Shown here: positions 32,036 to 41,280 of the stretch, piece by piece
Numbering within the stretch: position 1 is the stretch's first letter
Layout: every line of letters begins with the position of its first letter
Assembly (NCBI RefSeq): GCF_030450125.1
Contig: NZ_CP123923.1
Coordinates: forward strand, 1,302,001-1,366,000
Source of the DNA: Streptomyces sp. WP-1
GTDB taxonomy: Bacteria > Actinomycetota > Actinomycetes > Streptomycetales > Streptomycetaceae
Reading direction: 5' to 3'
Length of the DNA stretch: 64,000 nt
The notes under the pieces: generated by a model
The model's database searches: none
The model's input: the letters and a program-made list of their open reading frames with translations, nothing else
Told to the model about the DNA's origin: nothing
Position numbers and translations under genes: made by a program

Positions 32036-34057
32036 ATGCCTCCCGTACGTCTCGCCATCGTCGGGTGCGGTGCCGCCGCACGCGGCTGCCACGTGCCCGC
32101 CCTGCCGCCGCTGAAGGGCGATGTGCGGCTGACCGCGCTCATCGACCGGGACCCGCGCCAGGCGCGGGCCGCGCTCGACCTGTACCGCGAGCTGGGCGGC
32201 ACCGGTGCCGACCAGGTGGTGATCGCGACCGATCCGGCCGAGGCCGCGGACGCCTTCGACGCGGCCGTGGTCGTCGTACCGCACACGTCGCACGCCCGGA
32301 CCGTCGAGTCACTGCTCGCGGCCGGCAAGCACGTGCTGCTGGAGAAGCCGATGACCACCTCGGTCGAGGACGCCCGGCGCCTGGTCGCGCTCGCCGCCGA
32401 CGACTTCGCGCCGCTGCTCGCGATGGCCCACCCCCGGCGGCTGTTCCCCGCGTACGCCTGGGTCAAGCGGCTCATCGAGAGCGGCGACCTGGGCGACGTG
32501 GTACGCGTCGACTGGTCGGAGGGCCACCCGTACGCCTGGGAGCCGGTCTCCTGGTCGATGTTCGACCGGCGGCTCGCGGGCGGCGGCGTGCTCACCGACA
32601 CCGCCTCGCACGTCTTCGACACGCTGCTGTGGTGGCTCGGCCCCGACGCGCGGGTCGTCCGCTACGAGGACGACTCGCTGGGCGGGGTGGAGACCGACGC
32701 GACCGCCCATCTGCGTTTCGGCGGCGTCGACGTGCACTGCGCGTTCAGCCGGCTGCGCGACCTCGGTATCTCCTGCACGGTGACCGGCACCAAGGCGACC
32801 GTGACCATCGGGACCGACTTCCCGGCCGGCGAGTGCACCCTGGTCACCGCCGACGGCGTGGAACTGCACCGGGGAGACGTGGCGGCGGTGGCCCCCGCCC
32901 AGGACGAGTGGGAGCTGCTGTTCACCGAGCAGCTCGCCAACTTCGCCGCGGCCGTGCGCGGGACCGCCGCGGCGCACTCCGGTCCCGAGGACGGCCTGCG
33001 CGTCGTCGAGCTGATCCAGGAGTGCTACGGCGGCGCCCGCGAGGAGACCGCCCAGCCCTGGACCACCCGTCGCGCCGCGACCGGCGTGGCGGACGCGCTC
33101 ACCGGCACCGTGGCGGTCACTGGTGCGAGCGGCTTCATCGGCGGCCGCGTCGTCGAACGGCTCGCCCTGGGCACCCGGGCCACCGTACGGCCGGTGGTAC
33201 GCGGCTTCGGCCGGGCCGCGCGGCTGTCCGTCCTGCCGCAGGAGCGGCTGGAGTTCCACCGGGCCGACCTGCTGGACCCCGACGGCCTGCGGGCCGCCTT
33301 CGAGGGGTGCGACACCGTCGTGCACTGCGCCTTCGGCAGCGCCGGTGAGGAGGCGGACCGCTGGGCGGCCTCCGTCGAGGGCACCGCGAACGTCCTGGCC
33401 GCCGCCCGCGCCGCCGGCGTCCGCAGGGTGGTGCACCTGAGCACCGTCGACGTCTACGACCCCACCCTCGCCGGTGAGCTGACCGAGGAGTCACCGGGCC
33501 GCCCGGCGGACCCCGCCGACCGCGAGTACGAACAGCAGAAGCTCGCCGCCGAACAGCTGGTGCTCGACGCCCACGGCCCGGAGCTGGAGACCGTCGTCCT
33601 GCAGCCCGGCGTGGTCTACGGGCCGTGGGGCGGTCAGTGGACCACCGCCCAGCTCGGGCGCGCCGAAGGCGACTTCGCCGTGCTGCCGACGGGCGAGGAC
33701 GCCGGTGTGTGCAACGCCGTGTACGTCGACGATCTGGTGGACGCGGTGCTCCTGGCCGCCGGGAAGGAGGCGGCAGCCGGTCGGCGCTTCCTCGTCGGCA
33801 ACGGTGAACCGCTCGGCTGGGGCCGGTTCTTCGACGCGATCCGCGCCCTGCGCGGCCTGGGCGGTCCGGCGGGGCGGCCCGCCGGGAACCCGGTGCCTGA
33901 CTGGGAGCTGGAGCTGTACCGCTCGACCGCCCGGGCCCGGTACGACAAGGCCGAACGCCTGCTCGGCTTCACCGCGCGGACGCCCTTCGCCACGGGCGTC
34001 GAGCTGACCGGGCAGTGGGCGGTCTGGGCCCGGCAGGCGCCGGAGGCGCGGTCGTGA
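32036..34057 (+). CDS. fused Gfo/Idh/MocA oxidoreductase and NAD-epimerase (sugar tailoring)
   Basis: 673 residues. Residues 1-345 are a Gfo/Idh/MocA dehydrogenase (LAIVGCGAAARGCHVPAL, KHVLLEKPMTT, GGGVLTDTASHVFDTLLWWLG). Residues 358-673 are an extended SDR (VAVTGASGFIGGRVVERLA, VHLSTVDVYDPT, REYEQQKLAAEQL with an altered Y-x-x-x-K). No stop or frame change separates the parts. D-gulosamine differs from D-glucosamine at C3 and C4, so two linked redox epimerisations on the glycosylated intermediate would suit this fusion. That assignment is inference. It overlaps the next gene by 4 nt (GTGA). Confidence 0.85.
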   Translation: MPPVRLAIVGCGAAARGCHVPALPPLKGDVRLTALIDRDPRQARAALDLYRELGGTGADQVVIATDPAEAADAFDAAVVVVPHTSHARTVESLLAAGKHVLLEKPMTTSVEDARRLVALAADDFAPLLAMAHPRRLFPAYAWVKRLIESGDLGDVVRVDWSEGHPYAWEPVSWSMFDRRLAGGGVLTDTASHVFDTLLWWLGPDARVVRYEDDSLGGVETDATAHLRFGGVDVHCAFSRLRDLGISCTVTGTKATVTIGTDFPAGECTLVTADGVELHRGDVAAVAPAQDEWELLFTEQLANFAAAVRGTAAAHSGPEDGLRVVELIQECYGGAREETAQPWTTRRAATGVADALTGTVAVTGASGFIGGRVVERLALGTRATVRPVVRGFGRAARLSVLPQERLEFHRADLLDPDGLRAAFEGCDTVVHCAFGSAGEEADRWAASVEGTANVLAAARAAGVRRVVHLSTVDVYDPTLAGELTEESPGRPADPADREYEQQKLAAEQLVLDAHGPELETVVLQPGVVYGPWGGQWTTAQLGRAEGDFAVLPTGEDAGVCNAVYVDDLVDAVLLAAGKEAAAGRRFLVGNGEPLGWGRFFDAIRALRGLGGPAGRPAGNPVPDWELELYRSTARARYDKAERLLGFTARTPFATGVELTGQWAVWARQAPEARS

Positions 34058-34788
34058 CGGGCGTCACCGATGTGCTGGTGGTCGCGCCGCACCCCGACGA
34101 CGACGTCATCGGCTGCGGCGGCTCCATCGCCCAGCACGTCCGGGACGGGGCCCGGGTGACGGTGGTCGTGGTCATCGGGCGTGAGCGCAGCGCCCTGGAC
34201 GACGCGGTCACCGACGCCGAGTTCGCCGCCGAGACGCAGGCCGCCGCGAAGGCACTGGGCGTGCACCGCTGCATCCGCCTCGACGAGCCGTCACGGGACT
34301 TCACGCTCTCCCGCCGGGTGCACCTGGACCTGGTGCGGGTGCTGCGGGAGGTGCGACCGCAGGTGGTCTACCTGCCGCACGACAACGACGACGACGTCGA
34401 ACACCGCATGGTGCACCAACTGACCACCGAGGCGCTGTGGATGGCGCAGTCGGAGTTCTTCCAGGAGTCGGGCGGGCGGCCGATGCCGGCGCCCCGGCTG
34501 GTGCTCGGATACGAGGTGTGGGCGCCGATGGCCCGGTTCCAGTACGCGCAGAACATCGACGGACAGATCGAGACCAAGGTCGAGGCGATGCGCGCGTACG
34601 TCTCGCAGCTGCGCCACGCCGCCTGGGACGAGGGTGTCCGTGGCCTGGCCCGCTACCGGGGCACGGTGTCCGCGGGCTCGGGCCACGCGGAGGTGTTCCA
34701 GGTGCTGAGCCTGCGCACCCCGCCCGCGGCCGGCGGCCCGGACGCCGGAGAGGCGACCGGCGACGGACCGGGAGGCCGCCGTGACTGA
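34054..34788 (+). CDS. PIG-L/LmbE family N-deacetylase
   Basis: 244 residues from GTG at 34054, overlapping the upstream stop. Zinc-binding motifs: VVAPHPDDDVIGCGG (H-P-D-D) and VEHRMVHQL (H-x3-H). The family removes N-acetyl groups from GlcNAc-containing conjugates (MshB, LmbE, teicoplanin deacetylase). In streptothricin it would free the 2-amino group of the sugar after transfer from UDP-GlcNAc. It overlaps the ATP-grasp gene by 8 nt. Confidence 0.9.
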   Translation: MTGVTDVLVVAPHPDDDVIGCGGSIAQHVRDGARVTVVVVIGRERSALDDAVTDAEFAAETQAAAKALGVHRCIRLDEPSRDFTLSRRVHLDLVRVLREVRPQVVYLPHDNDDDVEHRMVHQLTTEALWMAQSEFFQESGGRPMPAPRLVLGYEVWAPMARFQYAQNIDGQIETKVEAMRAYVSQLRHAAWDEGVRGLARYRGTVSAGSGHAEVFQVLSLRTPPAAGGPDAGEATGDGPGGRRD

Positions 34789-36013
34789 GCGGCTCCTGGT
34801 CTGCGGTCTGGGTTCGGGAATGGACCGTTCACTGACGGAACTGCGCTCTCCGAGACGCGAGTTGCTGGTGGTCACCGACACACCGACCGACCGGGCGCGG
34901 GCGGCCGCGGACACGCTGCTGGTCTGTGACCCGACCGACAGCACGGCGGTCCTCGCCGAGCTGTCGGCGGCCGGTGTCGACCGGCTGGACGGCGTGTTCT
35001 CGCTCGGCGCGGACAATCCGCCGGTGATCAGCACCGTGGCCCACCGGTTCGGCTGCCCCGGCCTGCCCCTGGAGACGGCGCTCGACTGCACGCTCAAGGA
35101 CCGCCGACTGGCGATCCTGCGCGAGGCGGGCCTGGACCTGCCCCGGTTCGCGACCGCCGGGAGTGTGCGGGAGGCGGTGCGGGCGGTCGCCGAGGTCGGC
35201 CTGCCGGCCGTCATCAAGCCGAGCGATCAGACCGGTTCGCTGGGCGTGCTGAAGGTGGAGTCGGCCGAGGCGGCATGGCAGGGGGCGGCCGAGGCGCTGC
35301 GGCTCAGCCCCGTCGGCCGGATCGTCGTCGAGGAGTTCCTCGAGGGCACCGAGCACACGCTGGCCGCGTTCATGGTCGACGGCGAGCTGCACCGGTTCGG
35401 CTTCGGGGACCGGGAGTACGGGCGCAAGGAGGAGTTCGCCCCGTACTTCTTCGAGGGCGGCGACACTCTGCCCAGCCGGCTCACCGCCGGGCAGATCGAG
35501 GAGGTCACCGAGACCGTGCGGCGCGGGGCCCGGGCCCTGCGGCTGGACCCCGCGGTGATCAACACCGACATCCTGCGCACCCGCGACGGCCGGGTGGTGC
35601 TCCTGGAGATCACCTGCCGGCTCACCGGCGCGCGGATCGCCACCGAGGTGATGCGGCTGGCCACCGGGGTGGACCCGCTGCCCAACGTGGTGCGGCTGGC
35701 GCTGGGCCGGCCGCTGGAGCTCTCCGAGCTGCGCCCGACCCGCGACGGGGCGGCGGTCCAGCGCTTCCTGCCCGCGGACGGCGGAGTGGTGGAGTGGGCC
35801 GGCGACCCGCGGGACGTCGCCCGCCGGGCGGGGGTGCACGACGTCTTCTGGGGGATGGAGCTCGCGCCCGGCACCGTGGTGCCGCGCTACCGCGGCGGGG
35901 CCGATGTGCTGGCCGGGGTGATCGCGTACGCCGACGAGCGCGCCGCGGCGGAGGCGGTCGCCGAGCGCACGCTGCGCGCGCTGCCCCTGCGGTTCAAGGC
36001 GGCGACGCAATGA
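34781..36013 (+). CDS. ATP-grasp carboxylate-amine ligase
   Basis: 410 residues, GTG at 34781. ATP-grasp features: VDRLDGVFSLGADNPPVISTVAHRFG; ATP-binding lysine in LPAVIKPSDQTGSLGVLKVESAEAA; RIVVEEFLEGTEHTLAAFM; Mg-binding Glu/Asn in VVLLEITCRLTGARI. ATP-grasp ligases activate a carboxylate as acyl-phosphate and join it to an amine. Forming the streptolidine lactam or an amide in the core is a plausible job, as no other ligase in the plus unit is unassigned. The partner substrates are not known from sequence. Confidence 0.82.
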   Translation: MTERLLVCGLGSGMDRSLTELRSPRRELLVVTDTPTDRARAAADTLLVCDPTDSTAVLAELSAAGVDRLDGVFSLGADNPPVISTVAHRFGCPGLPLETALDCTLKDRRLAILREAGLDLPRFATAGSVREAVRAVAEVGLPAVIKPSDQTGSLGVLKVESAEAAWQGAAEALRLSPVGRIVVEEFLEGTEHTLAAFMVDGELHRFGFGDREYGRKEEFAPYFFEGGDTLPSRLTAGQIEEVTETVRRGARALRLDPAVINTDILRTRDGRVVLLEITCRLTGARIATEVMRLATGVDPLPNVVRLALGRPLELSELRPTRDGAAVQRFLPADGGVVEWAGDPRDVARRAGVHDVFWGMELAPGTVVPRYRGGADVLAGVIAYADERAAAEAVAERTLRALPLRFKAATQ

Positions 36014-37209
36014 CCACGACACCGGCGACCACCGTGCGCGGGCCGCTGGACGCGCCCGCCCGCGCGCGCACCGACGAGACGAGGGAGAACGCAATGGCCA
36101 CCGACCCGGTGGACGAGGCAGCGGTGGAGAAGGGGATCGCCCGCACCGCCGTGGTCATCGCCCTGCGCGACGACCTGCGGATCGCCGACTGCATCGCGTC
36201 GATCGACGAGGACGTCGAGATCGTACTGGCGTTGAACGGCCCCACCGAGGCCGTGCTGAAGCTGATCGCCGAGCATCCGAGGCCGCTGACGGTCACCGAG
36301 ATCGAGGACGTCGGCAACCTGGGCGCGGCCTACAACGCGGGGGCCGCCGCCACCGACCGGCAGTACCTGCTGCTGATGGACTCCGACTGCACCTTCGCCC
36401 CGGGGGTGGTGCGCTCCATGGTCCGCGCGGTCCTCACCGAGCCGGTGGTCAAGGGGCAGGTGGTGTACGGGGAGTCCGACGGCCTGCTCAGCAGACTGAC
36501 CGCCCGCGTGCGGGAGTTCGACGAGGGCGACTACGTCAGCGCGCTGTCCCCGCCGCTCATCTACAACAGGACGATCGTGGAGCACATCGGCGGGTACCAC
36601 TTCGACGAGCTCATCCACTGGTGCGAGGACCGGGAGTTCGACTTCCGGCTCCAGCTGGCCGGCATCCCGGTGGTGTACCTGCCCGAGGCCCGGATCTTCC
36701 ACGATGCCCAGCACGGCTTCGCGAACATGCGCAGCTACTTCCGCTACGGCGTCGGCGAGGGCATCGCCCAGGAGACGGGCGTGTTCACCACGCCGGCCGT
36801 GCCGGTGCTGTGGCGGTGGTACGAGGCGGTCAGGACGCTGGCGCACTGCGCCCGCGCCAAGGGAGCGGGTGCCGCGGCGTACTACGCGCTGCTGAAGATC
36901 GCCTTCCACACGGGTACCGCACACCACCTGCTCAACGACCCCTACCGGGTGCGGGACCGCTACCCGGCCTCGGCCAAGCGGGCCCGTATGGTGCGGTCGA
37001 TCCCGCAGCACAGCACCCGCCTGACCGGAGCCCAGTTGCGGCGGCTGCGCCGGGCGCACTGGGAGGCGGGCCGGCGGATCGAGAAGGTGGCGGACCTCTC
37101 GGTCTTCCGTCAGGACACCGCCGGCCCCGCCGCCTCCTCAGCCGTCCCCTCGGCCGTCTCCTCGCCCGTCCCCTCGGCCGTCGGCGAGACGCGGCAGCGT
37201 CAGGCGTGA
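36010..37209 (+). CDS. family 2 glycosyltransferase
   Basis: 399 residues from ATG at 36010 (ATGA overlap); ATG at 36094 (MATDPVDEA) is an alternative start after an unstructured leader. GT-A fold: TAVVIALRDDLRIADCIASI, VGNLGAAYNAGAAATDRQYL, DxD-type LLMDSDCTF, and acceptor motif HWCEDREFDFRLQLAG (ED). It likely transfers GlcNAc or a derivative onto the streptolidine guanidine as an inverting enzyme. The Ser/Pro/Val tail (from about residue 375) overlaps the convergent hydrolase gene by 72 nt. Confidence 0.85.
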   Translation: MTTTPATTVRGPLDAPARARTDETRENAMATDPVDEAAVEKGIARTAVVIALRDDLRIADCIASIDEDVEIVLALNGPTEAVLKLIAEHPRPLTVTEIEDVGNLGAAYNAGAAATDRQYLLLMDSDCTFAPGVVRSMVRAVLTEPVVKGQVVYGESDGLLSRLTARVREFDEGDYVSALSPPLIYNRTIVEHIGGYHFDELIHWCEDREFDFRLQLAGIPVVYLPEARIFHDAQHGFANMRSYFRYGVGEGIAQETGVFTTPAVPVLWRWYEAVRTLAHCARAKGAGAAAYYALLKIAFHTGTAHHLLNDPYRVRDRYPASAKRARMVRSIPQHSTRLTGAQLRRLRRAHWEAGRRIEKVADLSVFRQDTAGPAASSAVPSAVSSPVPSAVGETRQRQA

Positions 37210-38799
37210 GGGATGGTCACCGCCGTGGTGGACGGTGTGGTGCGCGACCACCCGGGGGTGGACGTCGAAGCGTGGAGCGTTGCTGGCCGCGACGTCGAGG
37301 CGGACGCGGTGGCCGGGGCGGAACACATGGCCGATCGCACCGAGGCGGACGGTGACCTCGGCCGGCCGGCCGGGGGCGGCCGCTCCGCCCTCCCCCGGCG
37401 GCTCCAGCCGCTGGATGCCGTCGCACAGCAACTCCGCCCGGCCGTCGGGCCGGACGTCGACGAGCTTGCCGGTCACGTCGGCGCCCGCCGCGTCCGGCGT
37501 GACGTACACCGTCAGAACGGTGTCGCCGACCACGGTCAGCGGGGCGGTGAGCGGTGCGCCGGTGAAGCTCAGGACATCGTCGCGCCGCTCGACCTCGCGC
37601 TGGTCGAGCGGGCCGCAGTCGGCGCCGGTGAACTGGCCGGGCAGGGCGGTGGCGCCGCCGGTGGTGGGCACCGGGTCGGCCGGGTCGTGCCGGATCGTGT
37701 CGCCGGCCGCGGTCCGCGGCACGGGTCCGGGCGTGAGCCGCGGGCCGTCCAGGTGGAGCACGTACTCCTCGGTGCCGGGGACCGGCCAGTCGGGGAAGGC
37801 GCGCCACTCGTCGGCGCCGGTGAGGAAGAGCCGCACCGGCGCCGGGGCCGCCGCACCGGTCGGCCGTCCGCGCAGATGGCGGTCGAAGTGGTCCAGGTGC
37901 AGACCGGTGACATCGAGCCGCTGTTCGTCGGCGGCGAGCCCGTAACGGCGCTGGGGAAATATCCCGCCGGTGACGCAATGGGACCACGGCCCGACCACCA
38001 GACGCGACTCCACGCCCTGTTCCCGAATTCCCTGGAAATTTTCGAGGGCACCGGCGAGGAATATGTCGTACCACCCCGTCACATGGAGAGACGGAACGTC
38101 GATCAGCGGATACGAGTCACGGGGGGAGGCGGCTTTCCAGTAGGGGTGGCCGGTGGGGTGTTCGAGCCATTGCCGGTAATAGGGCGCGAGCCGGTCCAGG
38201 AGGCCGGCTGCGGCGTCCGGATCCACGTACAGGGCATCGATCCGGTCGACGGCGTCCGCCACCTCGGCCAGCTCCGGCCCGGTCAGCCCGGCCCCGTCGA
38301 GCAGCAGGTCGTACAGCACCCAGTAGAGGAGGAACCCCCGTTGCAGGGCGCCCCCCTGACGGGTCCAGCCCTCGTCGAACCCCGAGCCGGCCACGTGCGG
38401 GACGACGGCGCCCAGACCGGGCGGCCGCTCCCCCGCCGCGAGCAGCGCGGCCATGCCTTCGTACGAGCGGCCGAACAGGCCCGCCGAGCCGTCGCACCAC
38501 GGCCGCCGGACGGCCCAGGCGACGGTGTCGGCACCGTCCTGAGCCTCGTTCCAGTACGGCTCGAAGGCGCCGCCGGAGGCGAACCGGCCGCGGACGTCCT
38601 GCACCAGCAACGCGTAGCCCGAACGGACCAGCCGCAGGCCGTCGACAGAGGCCCCACCGGGACTTCCCGACTTCCCGTAGGGCGTGCGCCGGACGAGCAC
38701 GGGCACCGCCTCGGGCGTGTCCGGGCGGTAGAGATCGGCACTCAATAACACGCCGTCGCGCATGGGTATTTGCACATCGTGTTCCACAACAATACGCAC
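37138..38799 (-). CDS. CocE/NonD-family alpha/beta hydrolase
   Basis: 553 residues from GTG at 38799 (MRIVVEHDVQIPMRDGVLLS-type start; GTG at 38787 also possible). Nucleophile Ser in AGLFGRSYEGMAALLAA, His in VVGPWSHCVTGG, and the jelly-roll C-terminal domain (DVTGKLVDVRPDGRAELL, VFRPGHRVRLDVAASN) as in X-Pro dipeptidyl-peptidase/cocaine esterase. It may hydrolyse a protecting acyl or amide group or inactivate the product; no substrate is evident. It is the only minus-strand gene inside the plus-strand cluster. Start codons of this gene and the stand-alone A gene are 34 bp apart, so their promoters must overlap coding DNA. Confidence 0.83.
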   Translation of the reverse strand: MRIVVEHDVQIPMRDGVLLSADLYRPDTPEAVPVLVRRTPYGKSGSPGGASVDGLRLVRSGYALLVQDVRGRFASGGAFEPYWNEAQDGADTVAWAVRRPWCDGSAGLFGRSYEGMAALLAAGERPPGLGAVVPHVAGSGFDEGWTRQGGALQRGFLLYWVLYDLLLDGAGLTGPELAEVADAVDRIDALYVDPDAAAGLLDRLAPYYRQWLEHPTGHPYWKAASPRDSYPLIDVPSLHVTGWYDIFLAGALENFQGIREQGVESRLVVGPWSHCVTGGIFPQRRYGLAADEQRLDVTGLHLDHFDRHLRGRPTGAAAPAPVRLFLTGADEWRAFPDWPVPGTEEYVLHLDGPRLTPGPVPRTAAGDTIRHDPADPVPTTGGATALPGQFTGADCGPLDQREVERRDDVLSFTGAPLTAPLTVVGDTVLTVYVTPDAAGADVTGKLVDVRPDGRAELLCDGIQRLEPPGEGGAAAPGRPAEVTVRLGAIGHVFRPGHRVRLDVAASNAPRFDVHPRVVAHHTVHHGGDHPSRLTLPRLADGRGDGRGDGRGDG

Positions 38800-38833
38800 C
38801 CGCCAATAATCCACCAGGACACGGGAATTCACA

Positions 38834-40351
38834 ATGACGTTCTCCTCGGCATCATTTCTCAAACCATTCTTCGACACGGCGCGCGACGATCCCGGCCGGC
38901 CGGCCGTCGTCGACAACGGTCTCGTCCTCACCTACGGCACCTTCGCCGCCTGGGTGCGGAAAGTCGCCGCCGCCGTCGAGCCGCGCACGGCGGCGCCCCA
39001 GCCTCCCGTGGGCGTCGTGGCGCACCACTCGGCCCGTGATGTGGCGGCGCTCATCGGTGTGCTGGCGGCGGGACGGGCGTACGTGCCGCTGGAGGCCCAC
39101 CACCCCGGGGTCCGGCTGGAGGCGATCGTGCGCCGGGTCGGCTGCCGGGAGGCGGTGGCGACCGCGGAGACCGGCTGGCAGCCCCCCGTCGAGAAGGTGA
39201 TCCGGCCCCGCTGGGCGCCCGCCCCCGCGGCGGCCACGGCACCGGCCGCCCCGCCGTGGCCGGACCCGCGTCCCGAGGACCCGGCGTACGTGCTGTTCAC
39301 CTCGGGCTCCACCGGCGAGCCGAAGGGAGTGGTCGTCCCGCACCGGGCGCCGGCTGCCGTGGTGCCGGCGCTGCGCGGCCTGTACGGCATCGGCGAGGAC
39401 GACTCCGTGCTGCACTTCCACGGCGCGGGCGGTGACACGAGCCTGGAGGAGATCCTCCCGACCCTGACCGCGGGCGCCACCCTCGTTGTCGACGACGCCG
39501 CGCGGGAGGGGTTCGCGCGGGTGGCGGAGGAGCAGCAGCTCTCGGTGGCGGTGCTGCCCACCGGGTTCTGGGACGGTCTGACGGGCGATCTGCTGCGCCG
39601 GGGCGCCCGGCTGCCCGCGTCCCTGCGCACCGTGGTGATCGGTGGCGAGGCGGTGCGCGCCGACATGCTGGAACGCTGGCACCGGCTCGGCGGCGCCGAG
39701 GAGGTGCGGCTGCTCAACACCTACGGCGCCACGGAGACCGCGCTGGTCACGCACGCGGTGCAGCTCGCCGGGCCGGGCGCCCCCGCGCTGCCGGAGTCCG
39801 GCGGGGACCTGCCCATCGGGCTTCCCCTGCCGCACGTCGGCCAACGCATCGACGAGACGGGCGAGTTGTTTGTGTCCGGGCCCGGAGTGGCCCTCGGCTA
39901 TCACGGGGACCCGGAGGCGACGGCTGCCCGCTTCACCGAACGGGACGGCACCCGCTGGTACCGCACGGGGGACCTGGTCGGCGAGGCGCCCGGCGGCGCC
40001 CTGGTGTTCAAGGGGCGCTCCGACCACCAGGTCAAGATCCGCGGCTTCCGGGTGGACCTGCTCGACGTCGAGGAGCTGATCGGGCGATGTGAGGGCGTGT
40101 CAGCGGTCGCGGCCGCCCGGGTGGACCGGGCCGGGCACTCCGCGCTGGCCGCGTTCTTCGTTCCGCTGCCGGACGCCGAGCCGGGCGAGGTCGCCGCGGC
40201 CGCCCGTGACCGGCTGACACGGACGGTGCCGCCGCATCTGGTGCCCGAACTGATCCTGCCGGTGGACGCGCTGGAGCGGACCCACACCGGCAAGGTCGAC
40301 CGCGACGCCACCCGGGACCGCCGCCTGGGTGCCGTGGAGGCCGCCCGATGA
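38834..40351 (+). CDS. stand-alone NRPS adenylation domain (beta-lysine chain elongation)
   Basis: 505 residues, no carrier domain. A2-A10 are present: YVLFTSGSTGEPKGVVVPH (A3), NTYGATETALVTH (A5), WYRTGDLVGEAPGG (A7), GRSDHQVKIRGFRVD (A8), RTHTGKVDRDATRD (A10 Lys). Published work on streptothricin showed that a stand-alone A domain forms the amide bonds between beta-lysine units. This gene is the obvious counterpart, acting with the PCP of 20876-22675 and the A-PCP of 28009-29949. Its gene overlaps the next by 4 nt. The collapsed relic at 20125 is a paralogue. Confidence 0.9.
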   Translation: MTFSSASFLKPFFDTARDDPGRPAVVDNGLVLTYGTFAAWVRKVAAAVEPRTAAPQPPVGVVAHHSARDVAALIGVLAAGRAYVPLEAHHPGVRLEAIVRRVGCREAVATAETGWQPPVEKVIRPRWAPAPAAATAPAAPPWPDPRPEDPAYVLFTSGSTGEPKGVVVPHRAPAAVVPALRGLYGIGEDDSVLHFHGAGGDTSLEEILPTLTAGATLVVDDAAREGFARVAEEQQLSVAVLPTGFWDGLTGDLLRRGARLPASLRTVVIGGEAVRADMLERWHRLGGAEEVRLLNTYGATETALVTHAVQLAGPGAPALPESGGDLPIGLPLPHVGQRIDETGELFVSGPGVALGYHGDPEATAARFTERDGTRWYRTGDLVGEAPGGALVFKGRSDHQVKIRGFRVDLLDVEELIGRCEGVSAVAAARVDRAGHSALAAFFVPLPDAEPGEVAAAARDRLTRTVPPHLVPELILPVDALERTHTGKVDRDATRDRRLGAVEAAR

Positions 40352-41280
40352 GCGCTGCCACGGCGCCGGACGCGGTGGCCGCCGAGCTGGCCGCCCACGC
40401 CTCGCGGAAGCTGGGCGTGGCACTCGTACCGGAGTCCGCGCAGAACGACGACAGCGGCTGGGACTTCCGCGTCACCCACATCCGGGCCACGGACGGCACG
40501 TACTGGATCCTGCGGCGGCCGCGCCGGCCCGGGGCGGCCGGCCGGCTGGCCGTGGAGGGCGCGGTGCTCGGCGCGGTACGCGACCGGGTGCCGGTGGCCG
40601 TGCCCGACTGGCGGTTGCAGACCCCGGACCTCGTCGCCTACCCGCGGCTGCCCGGCGAGGCGGCGGGCAGCGAGGACCCGGACACCCTGGTCTACGGCTG
40701 GTCGATGGATCCGCTGGCCCACCCGGACCGCTACCTGGAGCCGCTGGCCCGCTGCCTGGCCGAGGTGCACTCCACGCCCCTGGACGGAGCCTGGGCACGG
40801 GCGGTCCCGCGGCCGTCCGGACCCGAGGCCGTGCGCTCCCGGATCGCGGACCGGCTGGCCCGCGCCCATGCCGAACTGGAGCTGCCCGCCGCCCGGGTGC
40901 GCCGCTGGCGGGAGTGGCTGGACGACGACCGGCTGTGGCCCGGCCGCCTGGTGCTCGTCCATGGCGACGTGCACCCGGGCCACACCCTGGTGGAGCGCGG
41001 GCCGTCCGCCCCTTTGGCGCTGTCGGCCCTGCTGGACTGGGCGAACGCGGGCATCGGTGATCCGGCGGCGGACTTCGTCGACATGCTGTACGCCGGTGGC
41101 ACGGACGTCCTCGACCGGCTCCTGGACGCCTACCGGGCGGCGGGCGGCGACGTGCCCGGCGGCATGCGGTCGCACATCCTGGCCCGGGCGTCCTTCCTCT
41201 GGGTCCATGTGGCGCTGCGCGGCCTGGACACCGGCCGCCCGGCGTGGACGGAGACCGCACTGCGGAGGATGGCCCGGTGA
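40348..41280 (+). CDS. APH/choline-kinase-family phosphotransferase
   Basis: 310 residues. N-lobe: DFRVTHIRATDGTYWILRRPRR. Catalytic loop LVLVHGDVHPGHTLV (HGD; the usual metal-binding Asn is His) and DFD-like LLDWANAGIGDPAADFVD. Similar to macrolide and aminoglycoside kinases. It could phosphorylate an intermediate or confer self-resistance as a masking kinase; which one cannot be told from sequence. ATGA overlap with the A-domain gene, GTGA overlap with the next. Confidence 0.85.
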   Translation: MSAATAPDAVAAELAAHASRKLGVALVPESAQNDDSGWDFRVTHIRATDGTYWILRRPRRPGAAGRLAVEGAVLGAVRDRVPVAVPDWRLQTPDLVAYPRLPGEAAGSEDPDTLVYGWSMDPLAHPDRYLEPLARCLAEVHSTPLDGAWARAVPRPSGPEAVRSRIADRLARAHAELELPAARVRRWREWLDDDRLWPGRLVLVHGDVHPGHTLVERGPSAPLALSALLDWANAGIGDPAADFVDMLYAGGTDVLDRLLDAYRAAGGDVPGGMRSHILARASFLWVHVALRGLDTGRPAWTETALRRMAR

